A stretch of 35,706 bases of DNA from Acidimicrobiales bacterium. GTDB lineage: Bacteria; Actinomycetota; Acidimicrobiia; Acidimicrobiales; Acidimicrobilacustridaceae. Positions 14,726 to 23,304 of this stretch are shown here, in pieces (position 1 is the stretch's first letter; every line of letters begins with the position of its first letter). The stretch is taken from assembly GCA_025455885.1 (NCBI GenBank), contig JALOLR010000021.1:1-35706 (forward strand), given 5' to 3'. Under the pieces are notes generated by a model that did not search any database, had not been told where the DNA came from, and saw nothing but the letters and a program-made list of their open reading frames with translations. A program made the position numbers and the translations under genes.

Positions 14726-16416
14726 TGCTGACGCCTTCCGTGCTCGCGGCCGAGTCCGCCGGGTTCCCGGTCCTGCCGGCGATGGTGTTCGTGCCGTTCG
14801 TGTCGGCGCTGCTCATCGCGGTGATCCCCCGGTCGCGACCCGAGCTGCACCGCCAGATCGCCATCGTCGCCGGGCTCGTCACCTTTGTGCTGTCGGTGGC
14901 GATGCTGGTGCAGTTCGACACCGCGGACGACGGCTTCCAGTTCGTCGTCACCCAGACCTGGGTCTCCTCGCTCGACATCAAGTTCTTCCTGGGCGTCGAC
15001 GGGATCTCCCTCTTCCTCGTCGTCCTGACGGGTCTGCTGTTCCCGATCGCCCTCTTCGCGGCCAAGCCCGATCACGACCCGAAGGGCTACTACGCGTGGC
15101 TCACGCTGCTCATGGGCGGGTGCATGGGCGCGTTCATGGCCCTCGACCTCTTCCTGTTCTTCCTGATGTTCGAGATCACCCTCGTGCCGCTCTACATGTT
15201 GATCGGCAAGTGGGGCCACGGACGGCGGGTCTACGCCGCCACCAAGTTCTTCCTCTACACGATGCTCGGCTCGGCGTTCATGCTCGTCGCCATCGTGGCG
15301 CTGGCCGTCCTGGCCAAGGCCGGCGACGGCGGAACGGTGAGCTTCGACTTCACGAAGATCATCGCCAGCGACTCGCTGGCCCAGAACACCGGCCGGTGGC
15401 TCTTCCTGGGCATGGCCATCGCCTTCGCCGTCAAGGTGCCCGCCTTCCCGTTCCACACCTGGCTGCCTGACGCCCACACCGAGGCCCCCACCGCCGGCTC
15501 CATCGACCTCGCCGGCATCCTCCTCAAGCTGGGCACCTACGGGTTCCTGCGCTTCGGGTTGGAGCTGTTCCCCGAGGCGACGGTCTGGTTCGCGCCGGTG
15601 ATGCTCACCATCGCCACGATCGGCGTCGTCTACGGCGGGATCGTCGCGGCGATGCAGCGCAACCTGAAGCGGCTGGTCGCCTACTCCTCGGTGGCCCACA
15701 TGGGCTTCGCGTTGATGGGCATCTTCGCCCTCAACGTGGAGGGCCTCCAGGGTTCGGTGCTGCAGATGGTGAACCACGGGATCAGCACCGGCGCCCTGTT
15801 CATCCTGCTCGGGTTCCTCTACCGCCGGCGTCACACCTACGAGATCGCCAAGCTGAAGGGCATCGCCAAGGCGGCCCCGGTGTTCGCGGGCATCTTCACG
15901 GTGGTGATGCTGTCCTCCATCGGCCTCCCGGGCCTCAACGGCTTCGTGAGCGAGTTCCTGGTGCTGCTCGGCACCTTCGTCGCCCACCGGTGGTGGGCCG
16001 TCGTGGCGGCGACCGGCGTGATCATCGCCGCCCTCTACCTGCTGTGGGCCTACCAGCGGGTCTTCAACGGCGAGCCCGACGAGGACAACCGTGCCTTCCC
16101 GGACCTGAAGCTCTCGGAGCGCCTCGTGATGGTCCCGCTGCTGGTGCTGATCGTCTTCCTGGGCGTGTACCCCAAGCCGGTCCTCGACCGGATCGAGCCG
16201 TCCGTGCAGCGGGTCGTGAACCGCCTCGAGCTCCAGGTGGAGCGCTACGACCAGCCGGTCACCCAGGACGGCGGTGAGCTCGACCGGTCGCGCATCGAGG
16301 CCGCCGAGGAGCGCGAGTCCGACGCCGGGAACGAGGGAGAGCCGCCCGAGGGGGAGTCCACCGAGGGGGAGTCCACCGAGGAAGAAGCGGCGCCGCCGGT
16401 CGGGGGAGGCTCGTGA
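14725..16416 (+). CDS. nuoM: NADH-quinone oxidoreductase subunit M (antiporter-like, first operon)
   Basis: Middle antiporter-like proton-pumping subunit. The 563-residue protein has GVDGISLFLVVLTGLL, FFLMFEITLVPLYMLIGKWG with the key Glu, and FAVKVPAFPFHTWLPDAHTEAPTAG with the key Lys (each motif is continuous in the sequence but only partly listed here). QRNLKRLVAYSSVAHMGF carries another conserved Lys. About 50 hydrophilic residues extend the C-terminus; they include a perfect 15-base duplication (16348-16377) encoding Glu-Gly-Glu-Ser-Thr twice. The GTG start overlaps the nuoL TAG stop; its own stop overlaps nuoN. Confidence 0.95.
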   Translation: MLTPSVLAAESAGFPVLPAMVFVPFVSALLIAVIPRSRPELHRQIAIVAGLVTFVLSVAMLVQFDTADDGFQFVVTQTWVSSLDIKFFLGVDGISLFLVVLTGLLFPIALFAAKPDHDPKGYYAWLTLLMGGCMGAFMALDLFLFFLMFEITLVPLYMLIGKWGHGRRVYAATKFFLYTMLGSAFMLVAIVALAVLAKAGDGGTVSFDFTKIIASDSLAQNTGRWLFLGMAIAFAVKVPAFPFHTWLPDAHTEAPTAGSIDLAGILLKLGTYGFLRFGLELFPEATVWFAPVMLTIATIGVVYGGIVAAMQRNLKRLVAYSSVAHMGFALMGIFALNVEGLQGSVLQMVNHGISTGALFILLGFLYRRRHTYEIAKLKGIAKAAPVFAGIFTVVMLSSIGLPGLNGFVSEFLVLLGTFVAHRWWAVVAATGVIIAALYLLWAYQRVFNGEPDEDNRAFPDLKLSERLVMVPLLVLIVFLGVYPKPVLDRIEPSVQRVVNRLELQVERYDQPVTQDGGELDRSRIEAAEERESDAGNEGEPPEGESTEGESTEEEAAPPVGGGS

Positions 16417-18080
16417 TGGGCGTGCTCACCCCGATCCTCGCCCAGTCCGGCACGACCGTTCCCGCCGCGCCCGAGGCGGTCACCGACGTCGTCACCGTCA
16501 GCGGCCCCTCGGTCGACTGGGCCGGGCTCCTGCCCCTCGTCATCCTGCTCGTCGGCGCGCTGTTGCTGTTGACGGTGACGTCGGTGCTGCGCACGCGCAC
16601 CCCCCGCTCGTTCAACGCCATCTGGACCGTCACCGTGGCCAGCGCCGCCGCGATCAGCGCCATCCCGCTGTGGGGCAGGGTGCAGGGCTGGGACACCGTG
16701 CTGTGGTGGGACAACACCCCGGACCGCTTCGGGCCCTTCAGCACGATGGGCGGCATGGTGGGGATCGACGGCTTCGCCATCTTCCTCACCATCGTCATCT
16801 GCCTGGCCGTGGCCCTCACCGCCCTGCTCGTCGACGGCTACCTGCGGCGGGAGGGCCTCGACGACGGCCCGGCCCTCTACGTCCTGATGCTCCTGTCGGC
16901 CTCGGGCGGCGTCATGATGGCCGTCGCCAACGACCTGCTGATCGTGTTCCTCGGCCTCGAGACCCTCTCGATCGCCGTGTACGTGCTCGCCGCGATGCAC
17001 CTCAAGCGGGCCCAGTCCCAGGAGGCCGGCCTCAAGTACTTCGTGCTCGGGTCGTTCTCGTCGGCGTTCCTCCTCTACGGCATCGCCATGATCTACGGCG
17101 CCACCGGCTCGACCAACCTCATCGACATCAAGAACTTCATGTCCGAGGTCATCCCCGTGCAGAACGGGCTCCTCCTCCTCGGTCTCGCCTTCATCCTGGT
17201 CGGGCTGGCCTTCAAGGTCTCCGCCGTCCCGTTCCACGCGTGGAGTCCCGACGTCTACGACGGATCGCCCACGCCGGTCGTGGCCTTCATGGCCTCGGGC
17301 GTCAAGGTGGCCGCGTTCGCCGGGATGGTGCGGGTGTTCGTGCTGACCTTCGAGAACTACGGCTCCACCTGGCGACCCCTCGTCTACGGGCTCGCCGTGC
17401 TGTCGATGGTGGTGGGCGCCGCCCTCGCCATCGTGCAGAGCGACGTGAAGCGGATGCTGGCGTTCTCGTCGATCAGCCATGCCGGGTTCATCCTGATGGC
17501 CGTGGAGGCCGCGTCCGCCGAGGGCAACGCCGCAGTGCTCTTCTACCTGGCGGCCTACACCTTCATGGTCGTCGGCTCCTTCAGCGTCGTGACGCTCGTG
17601 GGGCGACGGGGCGACGGGCGCCACTCCCTCCGCGACTACCGGGGGCTGGGCCGGACGGACCCGCTGCTGGCCGCGGCGTTCACGGTGTTCCTCTTCGCAC
17701 AGGCCGGCGTGCCCTTCACCGCCGGCTTCTTCGCCAAGTTCTACGCGGTCGTCGCCGCCGTCGACGCCAGCTCCACCCCGCTGGCGATCATCGCCATGGT
17801 CTCCGCGGTCATCGCCGCCTTCCTCTACCTGCGCCTCGTCGCGGCGATGTTCATGTCCGGTGCCGACGACGGCGACGACGGTGCCTCCCCGGCGCGCGCC
17901 GAGCGCATCCGCATCCCCGCCGGTGCCGGCCTGGTCATCGGCATCTGCGTCGTGGTCACCATCGGCTACGGCCTGGTCCCCGACGCCCTCGTCTCGCCCG
18001 CGCGGGAGGGTCAGCCCGCCCTGGTACAGGTCGACGACCCCGCCACGGCAGCGGCGCCCACCACCCCCCGCGGGCCGTGA
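16416..18080 (+). CDS. nuoN: NADH-quinone oxidoreductase subunit N (antiporter-like, first operon)
   Basis: Proximal antiporter-like proton-pumping subunit. The 554-residue protein shows LGLETLSIAVYVLAAMH with the key Glu, then GLAFKVSAVPFHAWSPDVYDG with the key Lys. Next come SPTPVVAFMASGVKVAAF and DVKRMLAFSSISHAGF with Lys345. The ATG at 16416 overlaps the nuoM stop; an in-frame GTG directly before it is possible but adds only one residue. It is the last gene of operon 1: a terminator-like hairpin follows within 90 bases. Confidence 0.95.
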   Translation: MGVLTPILAQSGTTVPAAPEAVTDVVTVSGPSVDWAGLLPLVILLVGALLLLTVTSVLRTRTPRSFNAIWTVTVASAAAISAIPLWGRVQGWDTVLWWDNTPDRFGPFSTMGGMVGIDGFAIFLTIVICLAVALTALLVDGYLRREGLDDGPALYVLMLLSASGGVMMAVANDLLIVFLGLETLSIAVYVLAAMHLKRAQSQEAGLKYFVLGSFSSAFLLYGIAMIYGATGSTNLIDIKNFMSEVIPVQNGLLLLGLAFILVGLAFKVSAVPFHAWSPDVYDGSPTPVVAFMASGVKVAAFAGMVRVFVLTFENYGSTWRPLVYGLAVLSMVVGAALAIVQSDVKRMLAFSSISHAGFILMAVEAASAEGNAAVLFYLAAYTFMVVGSFSVVTLVGRRGDGRHSLRDYRGLGRTDPLLAAAFTVFLFAQAGVPFTAGFFAKFYAVVAAVDASSTPLAIIAMVSAVIAAFLYLRLVAAMFMSGADDGDDGASPARAERIRIPAGAGLVIGICVVVTIGYGLVPDALVSPAREGQPALVQVDDPATAAAPTTPRGP

Positions 18081-18085
18081 CGCCG

Positions 18086-18097
18086 GTCTGATCAGAC
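18086..18097. repeat. Perfect 12-base palindrome GTCTGATCAGAC
   Basis: A perfect palindrome lies five bases after the nuoN1 stop and about 110 bases upstream of the putative nuoA2 promoter. It could be a dimeric regulator site or part of the termination region. Only the symmetry is seen; no regulator can be named. Confidence 0.4.
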
Positions 18098-18130
18098 GTC
18101 GCCCGCGGCTGTGCCGCGGCGCCCGCCCTG

Positions 18131-18162
18131 GGGCCGTCGGGAGCGTCCCGAGGCCCGATTTT
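18131..18162 (+). terminator. Probable intrinsic terminator of the first nuo operon
   Basis: GGGCC, a one-base bulge and TCGGGA (18131-18142) pair with TCCCGAGGCCC (18146-18156) around a GCG loop. The 11-base-pair stem is followed by GATTTT. A second 7-base-pair hairpin (18103-18119, loop TGT) lies just upstream. In such GC-rich DNA the T run is notable and supports termination here, separating the two nuo operons. Confidence 0.65.
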
Positions 18163-18180
18163 CGCCCATGGGGAGAGGAT

Positions 18181-18219
18181 TTCCTGCCGTGTGCAGCCGT
18201 TCACTAGGCTCAGCCGCCG
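18181..18219 (+). promoter_or_regulatory. Probable leaderless promoter of the second nuo operon
   Basis: TAGGCT at 18205-18210 fits the actinobacterial -10 pattern TANNNT and ends nine bases before the nuoA2 ATG. Transcription would therefore start at or within a few bases of the start codon. No Shine-Dalgarno sequence is present in GCTCAGCCGCCG before the ATG, as expected for a leaderless message. The -35 region (TTCCTG at 18181-18186) is weak. Confidence 0.5.
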
Positions 18220-18594
18220 ATGTCTGAGTACTCCGATTTCTTGCGGCAGTACCTGACCGTCGCCATCTTCGCGGGTGTCGGGGTCGGTCTCGCTCTCCTC
18301 ATCCTCGGCGCCGGCAAGCTGCTCCGCCCGAGCCGGCCCCAGGAGCAGAAGTACCTGGTCTACGAGTCCGGTGTCGACGCCGTCGGCTCGGGTTGGTCCC
18401 AGAGCCAGATCCGGTACTACATCCTCGCCCTGATGTTCGTGGTCTTCGACGTGGAGGCCGTGTTCGTGTTCCCCTGGGCCACCCGGGTCGACACCTACGG
18501 CTGGTTCGGAGTGGTGGCGATGGCCGTCGTCATCGTGATCCTCGGTCTCGGGCTGCTCCACGCCTATCGCAAGAAGGTGATCCAGTGGGCCTAG
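18220..18594 (+). CDS. nuoA: NADH-quinone oxidoreductase subunit A (second operon)
   Basis: Three-helix membrane subunit of the second complex I. The 124-residue protein shows [15 protein letters not shown] where NuoA proteins usually have YECG, so the usual Cys is replaced by Ser. [22 protein letters not shown] follows, with the conserved Asp-x-Glu (stated here in part). It is shorter than the first copy and lacks its C-terminal tail. It is the first gene after a terminator and probable promoter. Its stop lies ten bases inside nuoB2. Confidence 0.94.
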   Translation: MSEYSDFLRQYLTVAIFAGVGVGLALLILGAGKLLRPSRPQEQKYLVYESGVDAVGSGWSQSQIRYYILALMFVVFDVEAVFVFPWATRVDTYGWFGVVAMAVVIVILGLGLLHAYRKKVIQWA

Positions 18595-19085
18595 TCGAGA
18601 GCGGTCGGATGCCGAAGTCGGTGTCGAAGCTGTTGAACCTGAGCCGGAAGTACTCCATCTGGGCCTACCAGTGGGGCCTGGCCTGCTGCGCGATCGAGAT
18701 GGGCGCGGCGTTCGCGTCCCCCCGCTACGACGTCATGCGCCTCGGGGTGATCCCCTTCCCGGCGACCCCCCGCCAGGCCGACCTCGTCGTCATCGCCGGG
18801 ACCGTCACCGACAAGCTCTCGCCGGCGGTCCTGCGGCTCTACGAGCAGATGCCGGACCCGAAGTACGTCATCTCGATGGGCTCCTGCTCCAACTGCGGCG
18901 GCCCGTACTGGGACAGCTACTCGGTCACCAAGGGCGTCGACCAGCTCATCCCCGTCGACGTGTACGTCCCGGGGTGCCCGCCGCGGCCCGAAGCGCTCCT
19001 CGAGGGCATCGTCCTGCTCCAGGAGCGCATCGCCAACGAGGACATGGCGGCGCGCTGGCGAGGTGATCCCATTGTCGTCGGCTGA
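18585..19085 (+). CDS. nuoB: NADH-quinone oxidoreductase subunit B (cluster N2 subunit, second operon)
   Basis: Carries cluster N2 of the second complex. The 166-residue protein has Cys34-Cys35 in [10 protein letters not shown], Cys101 and an extra Cys104 in GSCSNCGG, and Cys131 in VPGCPPRPE, so the N2 ligands are complete. CSNCGG differs from CASSGG of the first copy, and FPATPRQ replaces the usual FRASPRQ, so one Arg near the cluster is Pro. The GTG start gives Met-Gly-Leu-Val, has AAGAAGG eight bases upstream and overlaps nuoA2 by ten bases. The ATG at 18609 is an alternative. Confidence 0.94.
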   Translation: MGLVESGRMPKSVSKLLNLSRKYSIWAYQWGLACCAIEMGAAFASPRYDVMRLGVIPFPATPRQADLVVIAGTVTDKLSPAVLRLYEQMPDPKYVISMGSCSNCGGPYWDSYSVTKGVDQLIPVDVYVPGCPPRPEALLEGIVLLQERIANEDMAARWRGDPIVVG

Positions 19086-19764
19086 CACCACCGTCGAGCC
19101 CGAGGCCGAGGAGGCCGTCGAGGCCCCCGTCGTCGACGAGCGCCGCGACGCGCTCCTCGAGTGGCTCGTCGGCGAGCTCGGCGACGCCGTCGTCGGTTCC
19201 CACATCCGTCCCCTCGACGACCTCTGGGTCCGGGTCGACCGCGACGCCTGGCCCACCGCCGCCGAGGTGCTGAAGGCCAAGGGGTTCACGTTCTTCGACT
19301 ACCTCTCGGCCATCGACTGGCTCCCGTCCCCCTTCGGCCGCGACATGGACGCCCAGGAGGACCTCCTCGTCAGCGGCGCGGCGCCCAAGGACCCCGGGCC
19401 GATGGAGCAGGGCTACGCCGGGGGCGCGACCCGGTTCCAGGTGATCGGGCGCCTCTTCTCGATCGCTGACGGGCTCGGCGTGCACCTGAAAGCCGACCTC
19501 CCCGACGACGACCTCCGGGTCGGCACCTGGACCCCCCACTTCCGGGGCGCGAACTGGCACGAGCGCGAGTGCTTCGAGATGTTCGGGGTCGAGTTCATCG
19601 GCCACCCCCACCTGGTCAAGCTCTACCTGCCCGCCGACTTCCAGGGGAACCCCCTGCGCAAGGACTTCCCGCTGCTGAGCCGACGCGTCCGCCCCTGGCC
19701 GGGGATCGTCGACGTCGAGCCCATGCCCGGCAGCGACGACGACGAGGAAGGGGACGGCGAGTGA
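19072..19764 (+). CDS. nuoC: NADH-quinone oxidoreductase subunit C (second operon)
   Basis: Connecting subunit of the peripheral arm. The protein of about 230 residues has an acidic N-terminal stretch, the signature ERECFEMFG and a C-terminal [13 protein letters not shown], both diagnostic of the 30-kDa family. An insertion of about 25 residues with [16 protein letters not shown] interrupts the core compared with the first copy. The start is uncertain: TTG at 19072 follows an almost perfect GAGGTGATCC ribosome-binding site at 19060-19069. The GTG at 19063 lies inside that site and would add three residues. The C-terminus ends in a run of Asp and Glu. Confidence 0.9.
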   Translation: MSSADTTVEPEAEEAVEAPVVDERRDALLEWLVGELGDAVVGSHIRPLDDLWVRVDRDAWPTAAEVLKAKGFTFFDYLSAIDWLPSPFGRDMDAQEDLLVSGAAPKDPGPMEQGYAGGATRFQVIGRLFSIADGLGVHLKADLPDDDLRVGTWTPHFRGANWHERECFEMFGVEFIGHPHLVKLYLPADFQGNPLRKDFPLLSRRVRPWPGIVDVEPMPGSDDDEEGDGE

Positions 19765-20936
19765 CCGCCATCAGCGAGCGCGACCAGATGGCCTTCATCG
19801 CCGCCCGGGCCGCCGACGCCCGGGTCAACATCGACCTCGAGACCGAGGGCATGACCCTCAACCTCGGCCCGCAGCACCCCGCCACCCACGGCACGCTGCG
19901 CATCGTCGCCAAGCTCGACGGCGAGCAGATCATCTCCGCCGAGCCGGTCCCGGGCTACATGCACCGCGGCTACGAAAAGCTCACCGAGGTCCGTACGTAC
20001 CCCCAGGTCACGGCGCTGGTGAACCGCATCGACTGGCTGGGGAGCTTCGCCAACGAGGTGCCGTTCATCCTCGCCGCCGAGAAGCTGATGGAGGTGGAGG
20101 CCCCACCCCGGGCCCGCCACATCCGCACCATCCTCTTCGAGCTCGCCCGCATCGCCAACATCTCGCTGTTCCTCGGCGACTTCGGTCTCCAGCTCGGTGC
20201 CCTGACCATGGGGTTCTACGCCTTCCGCGACCGCGAGCACGTGCTCAACCAGATCGAGTCCGCGACCGGTGGGCGCTTCCACCCCAACTTCGACCGCATC
20301 GGCGGCCTGAAGGACGATCTGCCGAAGGGCTGGATCGCCGACACCAAGCGGGCCATGGCCAAGCTGCGCGACCTGTGCGACGAGACCGAGACGCTGATGG
20401 TCGGCAACGAGATCTTCCAGGCCCGGACCCGCGGCATCGGGGTGATCCCCCCCGACGTGGCCCTCTCCTACGGCCTGTCCGGCGCCAACCTGCGCGGCTC
20501 GGGCGTCGACTGGGACATCCGCCGCGACGCCTGCCCGCCGGGCCTCGCCTACGACGACGTCGACTGGCAGGTCTGGACCCACCCCGACGGTGACTGCTTC
20601 TCACGCACGTGGGTCCGGCTCCAGGAGACCCGCGAGGCCACCCTCATCGTCGACCAGCTCCTCGACACCATCCCGTCCGGGCCGGTCATGGCGAAGGTGC
20701 CCCGCATCATCAAGGTCCCCGAGGGCGAGGCGTACGTGGAGACCGAGAACCCGCTCGGCGCGATGGGCTACTACGTCGTGTCGAAGGGCGACCTCGTGCC
20801 GTTCCGGGTGAAGATCCGCACGCCGTCGTTCAACAACATCTCGGTCGTGCCGTGGGTCGCCAAGGGCGTCTACGTCCCCGACCTCGTGGCCATCCTCGGG
20901 AGCCTGTACTTCATCCTCGGTGACATCGACCGATGA
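19761..20936 (+). CDS. nuoD: NADH-quinone oxidoreductase subunit D with altered quinone site (second operon)
   Basis: Quinone-site subunit of the second complex, 391 residues. The family is clear from [28 protein letters not shown] and the C-terminal GDIDR. The site His43 is kept, but three other conserved site residues are changed at the exact family spacing. The Tyr of RMDY is Trp92 (RIDW), the Asp that pairs with the His is Gln144 (LQLGA), and the Asp of the C-terminal DPxxG is Tyr383. The Arg equivalent to methylated NDUFS2 Arg85 is present as Arg69. The GTG start overlaps the nuoC2 stop by four bases; the stop overlaps the nuoH2 ATG. Confidence 0.95.
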   Translation: MTAISERDQMAFIAARAADARVNIDLETEGMTLNLGPQHPATHGTLRIVAKLDGEQIISAEPVPGYMHRGYEKLTEVRTYPQVTALVNRIDWLGSFANEVPFILAAEKLMEVEAPPRARHIRTILFELARIANISLFLGDFGLQLGALTMGFYAFRDREHVLNQIESATGGRFHPNFDRIGGLKDDLPKGWIADTKRAMAKLRDLCDETETLMVGNEIFQARTRGIGVIPPDVALSYGLSGANLRGSGVDWDIRRDACPPGLAYDDVDWQVWTHPDGDCFSRTWVRLQETREATLIVDQLLDTIPSGPVMAKVPRIIKVPEGEAYVETENPLGAMGYYVVSKGDLVPFRVKIRTPSFNNISVVPWVAKGVYVPDLVAILGSLYFILGDIDR

Positions 20937-21970
20937 TCGCCGTCCTCGCCTCCTTCGACCCGCCCTACTGGCTGTCGACGCTCATCAAGGTCGTCGTCGT
21001 CACCGCCGTCGTGCCGACCACGGCGCTCATCCTCGGCATGGTCTTCCTGTTCAAGGTCATGAGCTGGATGCAGAGCCGCATGGGCCCCCAGGAAGCCGGC
21101 CCGCGCGGTCTGCTCCAGCTCGTCGCCGACGGGGCCAAGTTCCTCCAGAAGGAGGACCTCATGCCCGAGGGGGCCGACCGCTTCGTCTTCCGCGCCGCAC
21201 CGGTGGTGGTGCTGGTCTCGACGTTCCTGCTCTACGTCGCCATCCCCGCCTCGCCGAACCTGGTGGTCGCCGACCTCGACCTCGGCATCTACTTCGTGCT
21301 GGCCGTCGCCTCGCTGTCGGTCATCGGTGTGCTCATGGCCGGCTGGGCGTCGGCCAACAAGTACTCCCTGATCGGCGCCCTGCGCGCCGCGGGGCAGCTC
21401 ATCGCCTACGAGCTCCCCCTCGTGCTCGCCGTGGTCGGCGTCGTCATCCAGGCCGGGACGCTGAGCATGAACGGCATCGTGGAGGCCCAGAACAGCGGCG
21501 AGATCTTCGGGTGGGGCGGCATCGGCAACCCGTTCATCCTCACGCAGTTCGTGGCCTTCGTGATCTTCATCGCCGCCGTCCAGGCCGAGCTCACCCAGCC
21601 CCCGTTCGACATGCCCGTCGCCGAGTCCGAGATCGTCAGCGGCTACCAGGTCGAGTACTCGGGGTTCCGGTTCCTCCTGTTCTTCCTCGCCGAGTTCGCC
21701 ACCGCCTTCGCCTTCGCCGCCATCGCCTCCGTCCTCTTCCTCGGCGGGTGGGCGGTCCCCTGGCTCAGCACCGACAGCGACCTCTACTGGGTGCTCGGAC
21801 CGATCGTGCTGTTCGCGAAGGTCATGCTGGTCTCGTTCATCATCTTCTGGGTGCGCTTCACGTACCCGCGGTTCCGCGAGGACCAGCTGCAGTCCTTCGC
21901 CTGGAAGGTCCTCATCCCCGTCGCCCTCGTGAACCTCATGGTCACCGGCGTGTTCAAGGTGGTGTTCTGA
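20933..21970 (+). CDS. nuoH: NADH-quinone oxidoreductase subunit H with altered channel residues (second operon)
   Basis: Membrane subunit joining the quinone cavity to the pumps, 345 residues, close to the usual length. It shows QSRMGPQEAGPRGLLQ, FLQKEDLMP, NKYSLIGALRAAGQ and PPFDMPVAESEIVSGY. Compared with the first copy and with Thermus Nqo8, the Glu-Arg at the end of helix 1 is Leu39-Phe40. The Arg before PPFD is Gln222, and the first Glu of the EAEQE acidic run is Val229; Glu219, Glu231 and Glu233 remain. The ATG overlaps the nuoD2 stop, and the stop overlaps nuoI2. Confidence 0.95.
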   Translation: MIAVLASFDPPYWLSTLIKVVVVTAVVPTTALILGMVFLFKVMSWMQSRMGPQEAGPRGLLQLVADGAKFLQKEDLMPEGADRFVFRAAPVVVLVSTFLLYVAIPASPNLVVADLDLGIYFVLAVASLSVIGVLMAGWASANKYSLIGALRAAGQLIAYELPLVLAVVGVVIQAGTLSMNGIVEAQNSGEIFGWGGIGNPFILTQFVAFVIFIAAVQAELTQPPFDMPVAESEIVSGYQVEYSGFRFLLFFLAEFATAFAFAAIASVLFLGGWAVPWLSTDSDLYWVLGPIVLFAKVMLVSFIIFWVRFTYPRFREDQLQSFAWKVLIPVALVNLMVTGVFKVVF

Positions 21971-22470
21971 TGCCCAAGGTCCCCGGCCTCATCAAGGGTC
22001 TCGGCGTGACGTTCGGTGAGATGGTCACGACCCTGAAGGACGGCCCGCAGACGACGCAGTACCCCCACGAGAAGGAGGTGCCGGCGCCCCGGGCCCGCGG
22101 CGTCATCACCCTCCAGGAGGACAACTGCACCGCCTGCATGCTCTGCGCACGCGAGTGCCCTGACTGGTGCATCTTCATCGAGGCCCACAAGTACCTCGCC
22201 CCGCCCCGCCGCGAGGGGGGCAAGCCTCGCCAGAAGAACGCCCTCGACCGCTTCGACATCGACTTCTCGCTGTGCATGTACTGCGGGATCTGCGTCGAGG
22301 TGTGCCCCTTCGATGCCCTCTTCTGGAGCCCGGAGTACGAGTACTCCGAGGTCCGCATCGCCGACCTGCTCCACGACAAGACCCGGCTGGGGCAGTGGAT
22401 GCAGACCGTCCCCGACTTCCCGGAGTACGAGGCCGGGTCGGAGGCGAAGGTCAAGAAGGTCCCCCGCTAG
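21970..22470 (+). CDS. nuoI: NADH-quinone oxidoreductase subunit I (second operon)
   Basis: The 8Fe ferredoxin-type subunit of the second complex, 166 residues. Both CxxCxxCxxxC motifs are complete: Cys53, 56, 59, 63 and Cys102, 105, 108, 112. The segment after the second motif, with EYEYSEVRIADLLHDKTRL, resembles the EYELS...L...L ending of cyanobacterial-type NdhI as I remember it. That type belongs to 11-subunit enzymes without an NADH module. It has no His/Asp tail. It ends in a TAG/GTG overlap with nuoJ2. Confidence 0.94.
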   Translation: MPKVPGLIKGLGVTFGEMVTTLKDGPQTTQYPHEKEVPAPRARGVITLQEDNCTACMLCARECPDWCIFIEAHKYLAPPRREGGKPRQKNALDRFDIDFSLCMYCGICVEVCPFDALFWSPEYEYSEVRIADLLHDKTRLGQWMQTVPDFPEYEAGSEAKVKKVPR

Positions 22471-22979
22471 TGCTCGCCCTCCTCGTCGCCCAGAACATCG
22501 CGTTCTACGTGATCGCCGCGCTGATGGTGTTCGGCGCGGTCCGCGTCGTCACCTGCCGGAACCTCGTGCACGCCGCGCTGTGGCTCGTCCTGGTCCTGTC
22601 GGGCGTGGCGGCCCAGTACATCCTGCTCGCCGCCGAGTTCGTCGCCGTCACCCAGGTGCTCGTCTACCTCGGCGCGGTGATCGTGCTCTTCCTGTTCGGC
22701 ATCATGCTCACCCGGGCCCGTACGGGGCTCGACGAGGACCTCGACAACCCGACCCCGGCCAAGGTCACCGCCGGGGTGATCGGGGTGGCCCTCCTCGGGG
22801 TGCTGAGCTACGCCCTCTGGGACGGCTTCCGCGACCGCGAGTTCGGCGACATCGCCGTCCAGCGCACCGCGCAGGTGAGCGATTCGATCTTCTCGACCTT
22901 CCTGCTGCCGTTCCTGGTGATCTCCGTGCTCCTGCTGGTCGCGCTCATCGGCGCCATCGTCCTGGCCAGGAGGGACTGA
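22470..22979 (+). CDS. nuoJ: NADH-quinone oxidoreductase subunit J (second operon)
   Basis: Five-helix membrane subunit, 169 residues. Typical features are CRNLVHAALWLV near residue 29, AEFVAVTQVLVYLGAVIVL, where Tyr-Leu-Gly-Ala replaces the usual Tyr-x-Gly-Ala, and a last helix ending in VLARRD. The GTG start overlaps the nuoI2 TAG stop. An AGGAGGG at 22968-22974 within its 3' end serves as the ribosome-binding site of nuoK2. Confidence 0.92.
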   Translation: MLALLVAQNIAFYVIAALMVFGAVRVVTCRNLVHAALWLVLVLSGVAAQYILLAAEFVAVTQVLVYLGAVIVLFLFGIMLTRARTGLDEDLDNPTPAKVTAGVIGVALLGVLSYALWDGFRDREFGDIAVQRTAQVSDSIFSTFLLPFLVISVLLLVALIGAIVLARRD

Positions 22980-22982
22980 GCC

Positions 22983-23297
22983 GTGTTCGTCAACCAGTTC
23001 CTCATCCTCGGGGCGATCCTCTTCTGCATCGGCGTCTACGGGGTCCTGGCGCGTCGCAACGGCGTGCTGATCCTGATGTCCATCGAGCTGATCCTGAACG
23101 CCGTCAACATCAACCTCGTGGCCTTCGGTGCGATGTGGCACGCCGGGGACGTCGCCAACATGTCCGGTCAGGTGTTCGCGCTCTTCGTGATCGCCATCGC
23201 CGCCGCCGAGGTGGGCGTGGGCCTCGCCATCGTCTTGATGATCTACCGCAACCGCCAGAGCATCGATGTCTCCGAGCTGGACCTGTTGAAGGGCTGA
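22983..23297 (+). CDS. nuoK: NADH-quinone oxidoreductase subunit K (second operon)
   Basis: Three-helix membrane subunit, 104 residues. Both conserved membrane Glu residues are present, in [12 protein letters not shown] and [13 protein letters not shown]. The GTG start lies nine bases after AGGAGGG. It is clearly the same family as nuoK1 but diverged, so the two operons are not a recent duplication. Confidence 0.94.
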   Translation: MFVNQFLILGAILFCIGVYGVLARRNGVLILMSIELILNAVNINLVAFGAMWHAGDVANMSGQVFALFVIAIAAAEVGVGLAIVLMIYRNRQSIDVSELDLLKG

Positions 23298-23304
23298 CGT
23301 CGTC

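Noticed and set aside
19063-19065. GTG as the start of nuoC2
   Set aside because: It lies inside the near-perfect ribosome-binding site that serves TTG at 19072; kept as an alternative only.
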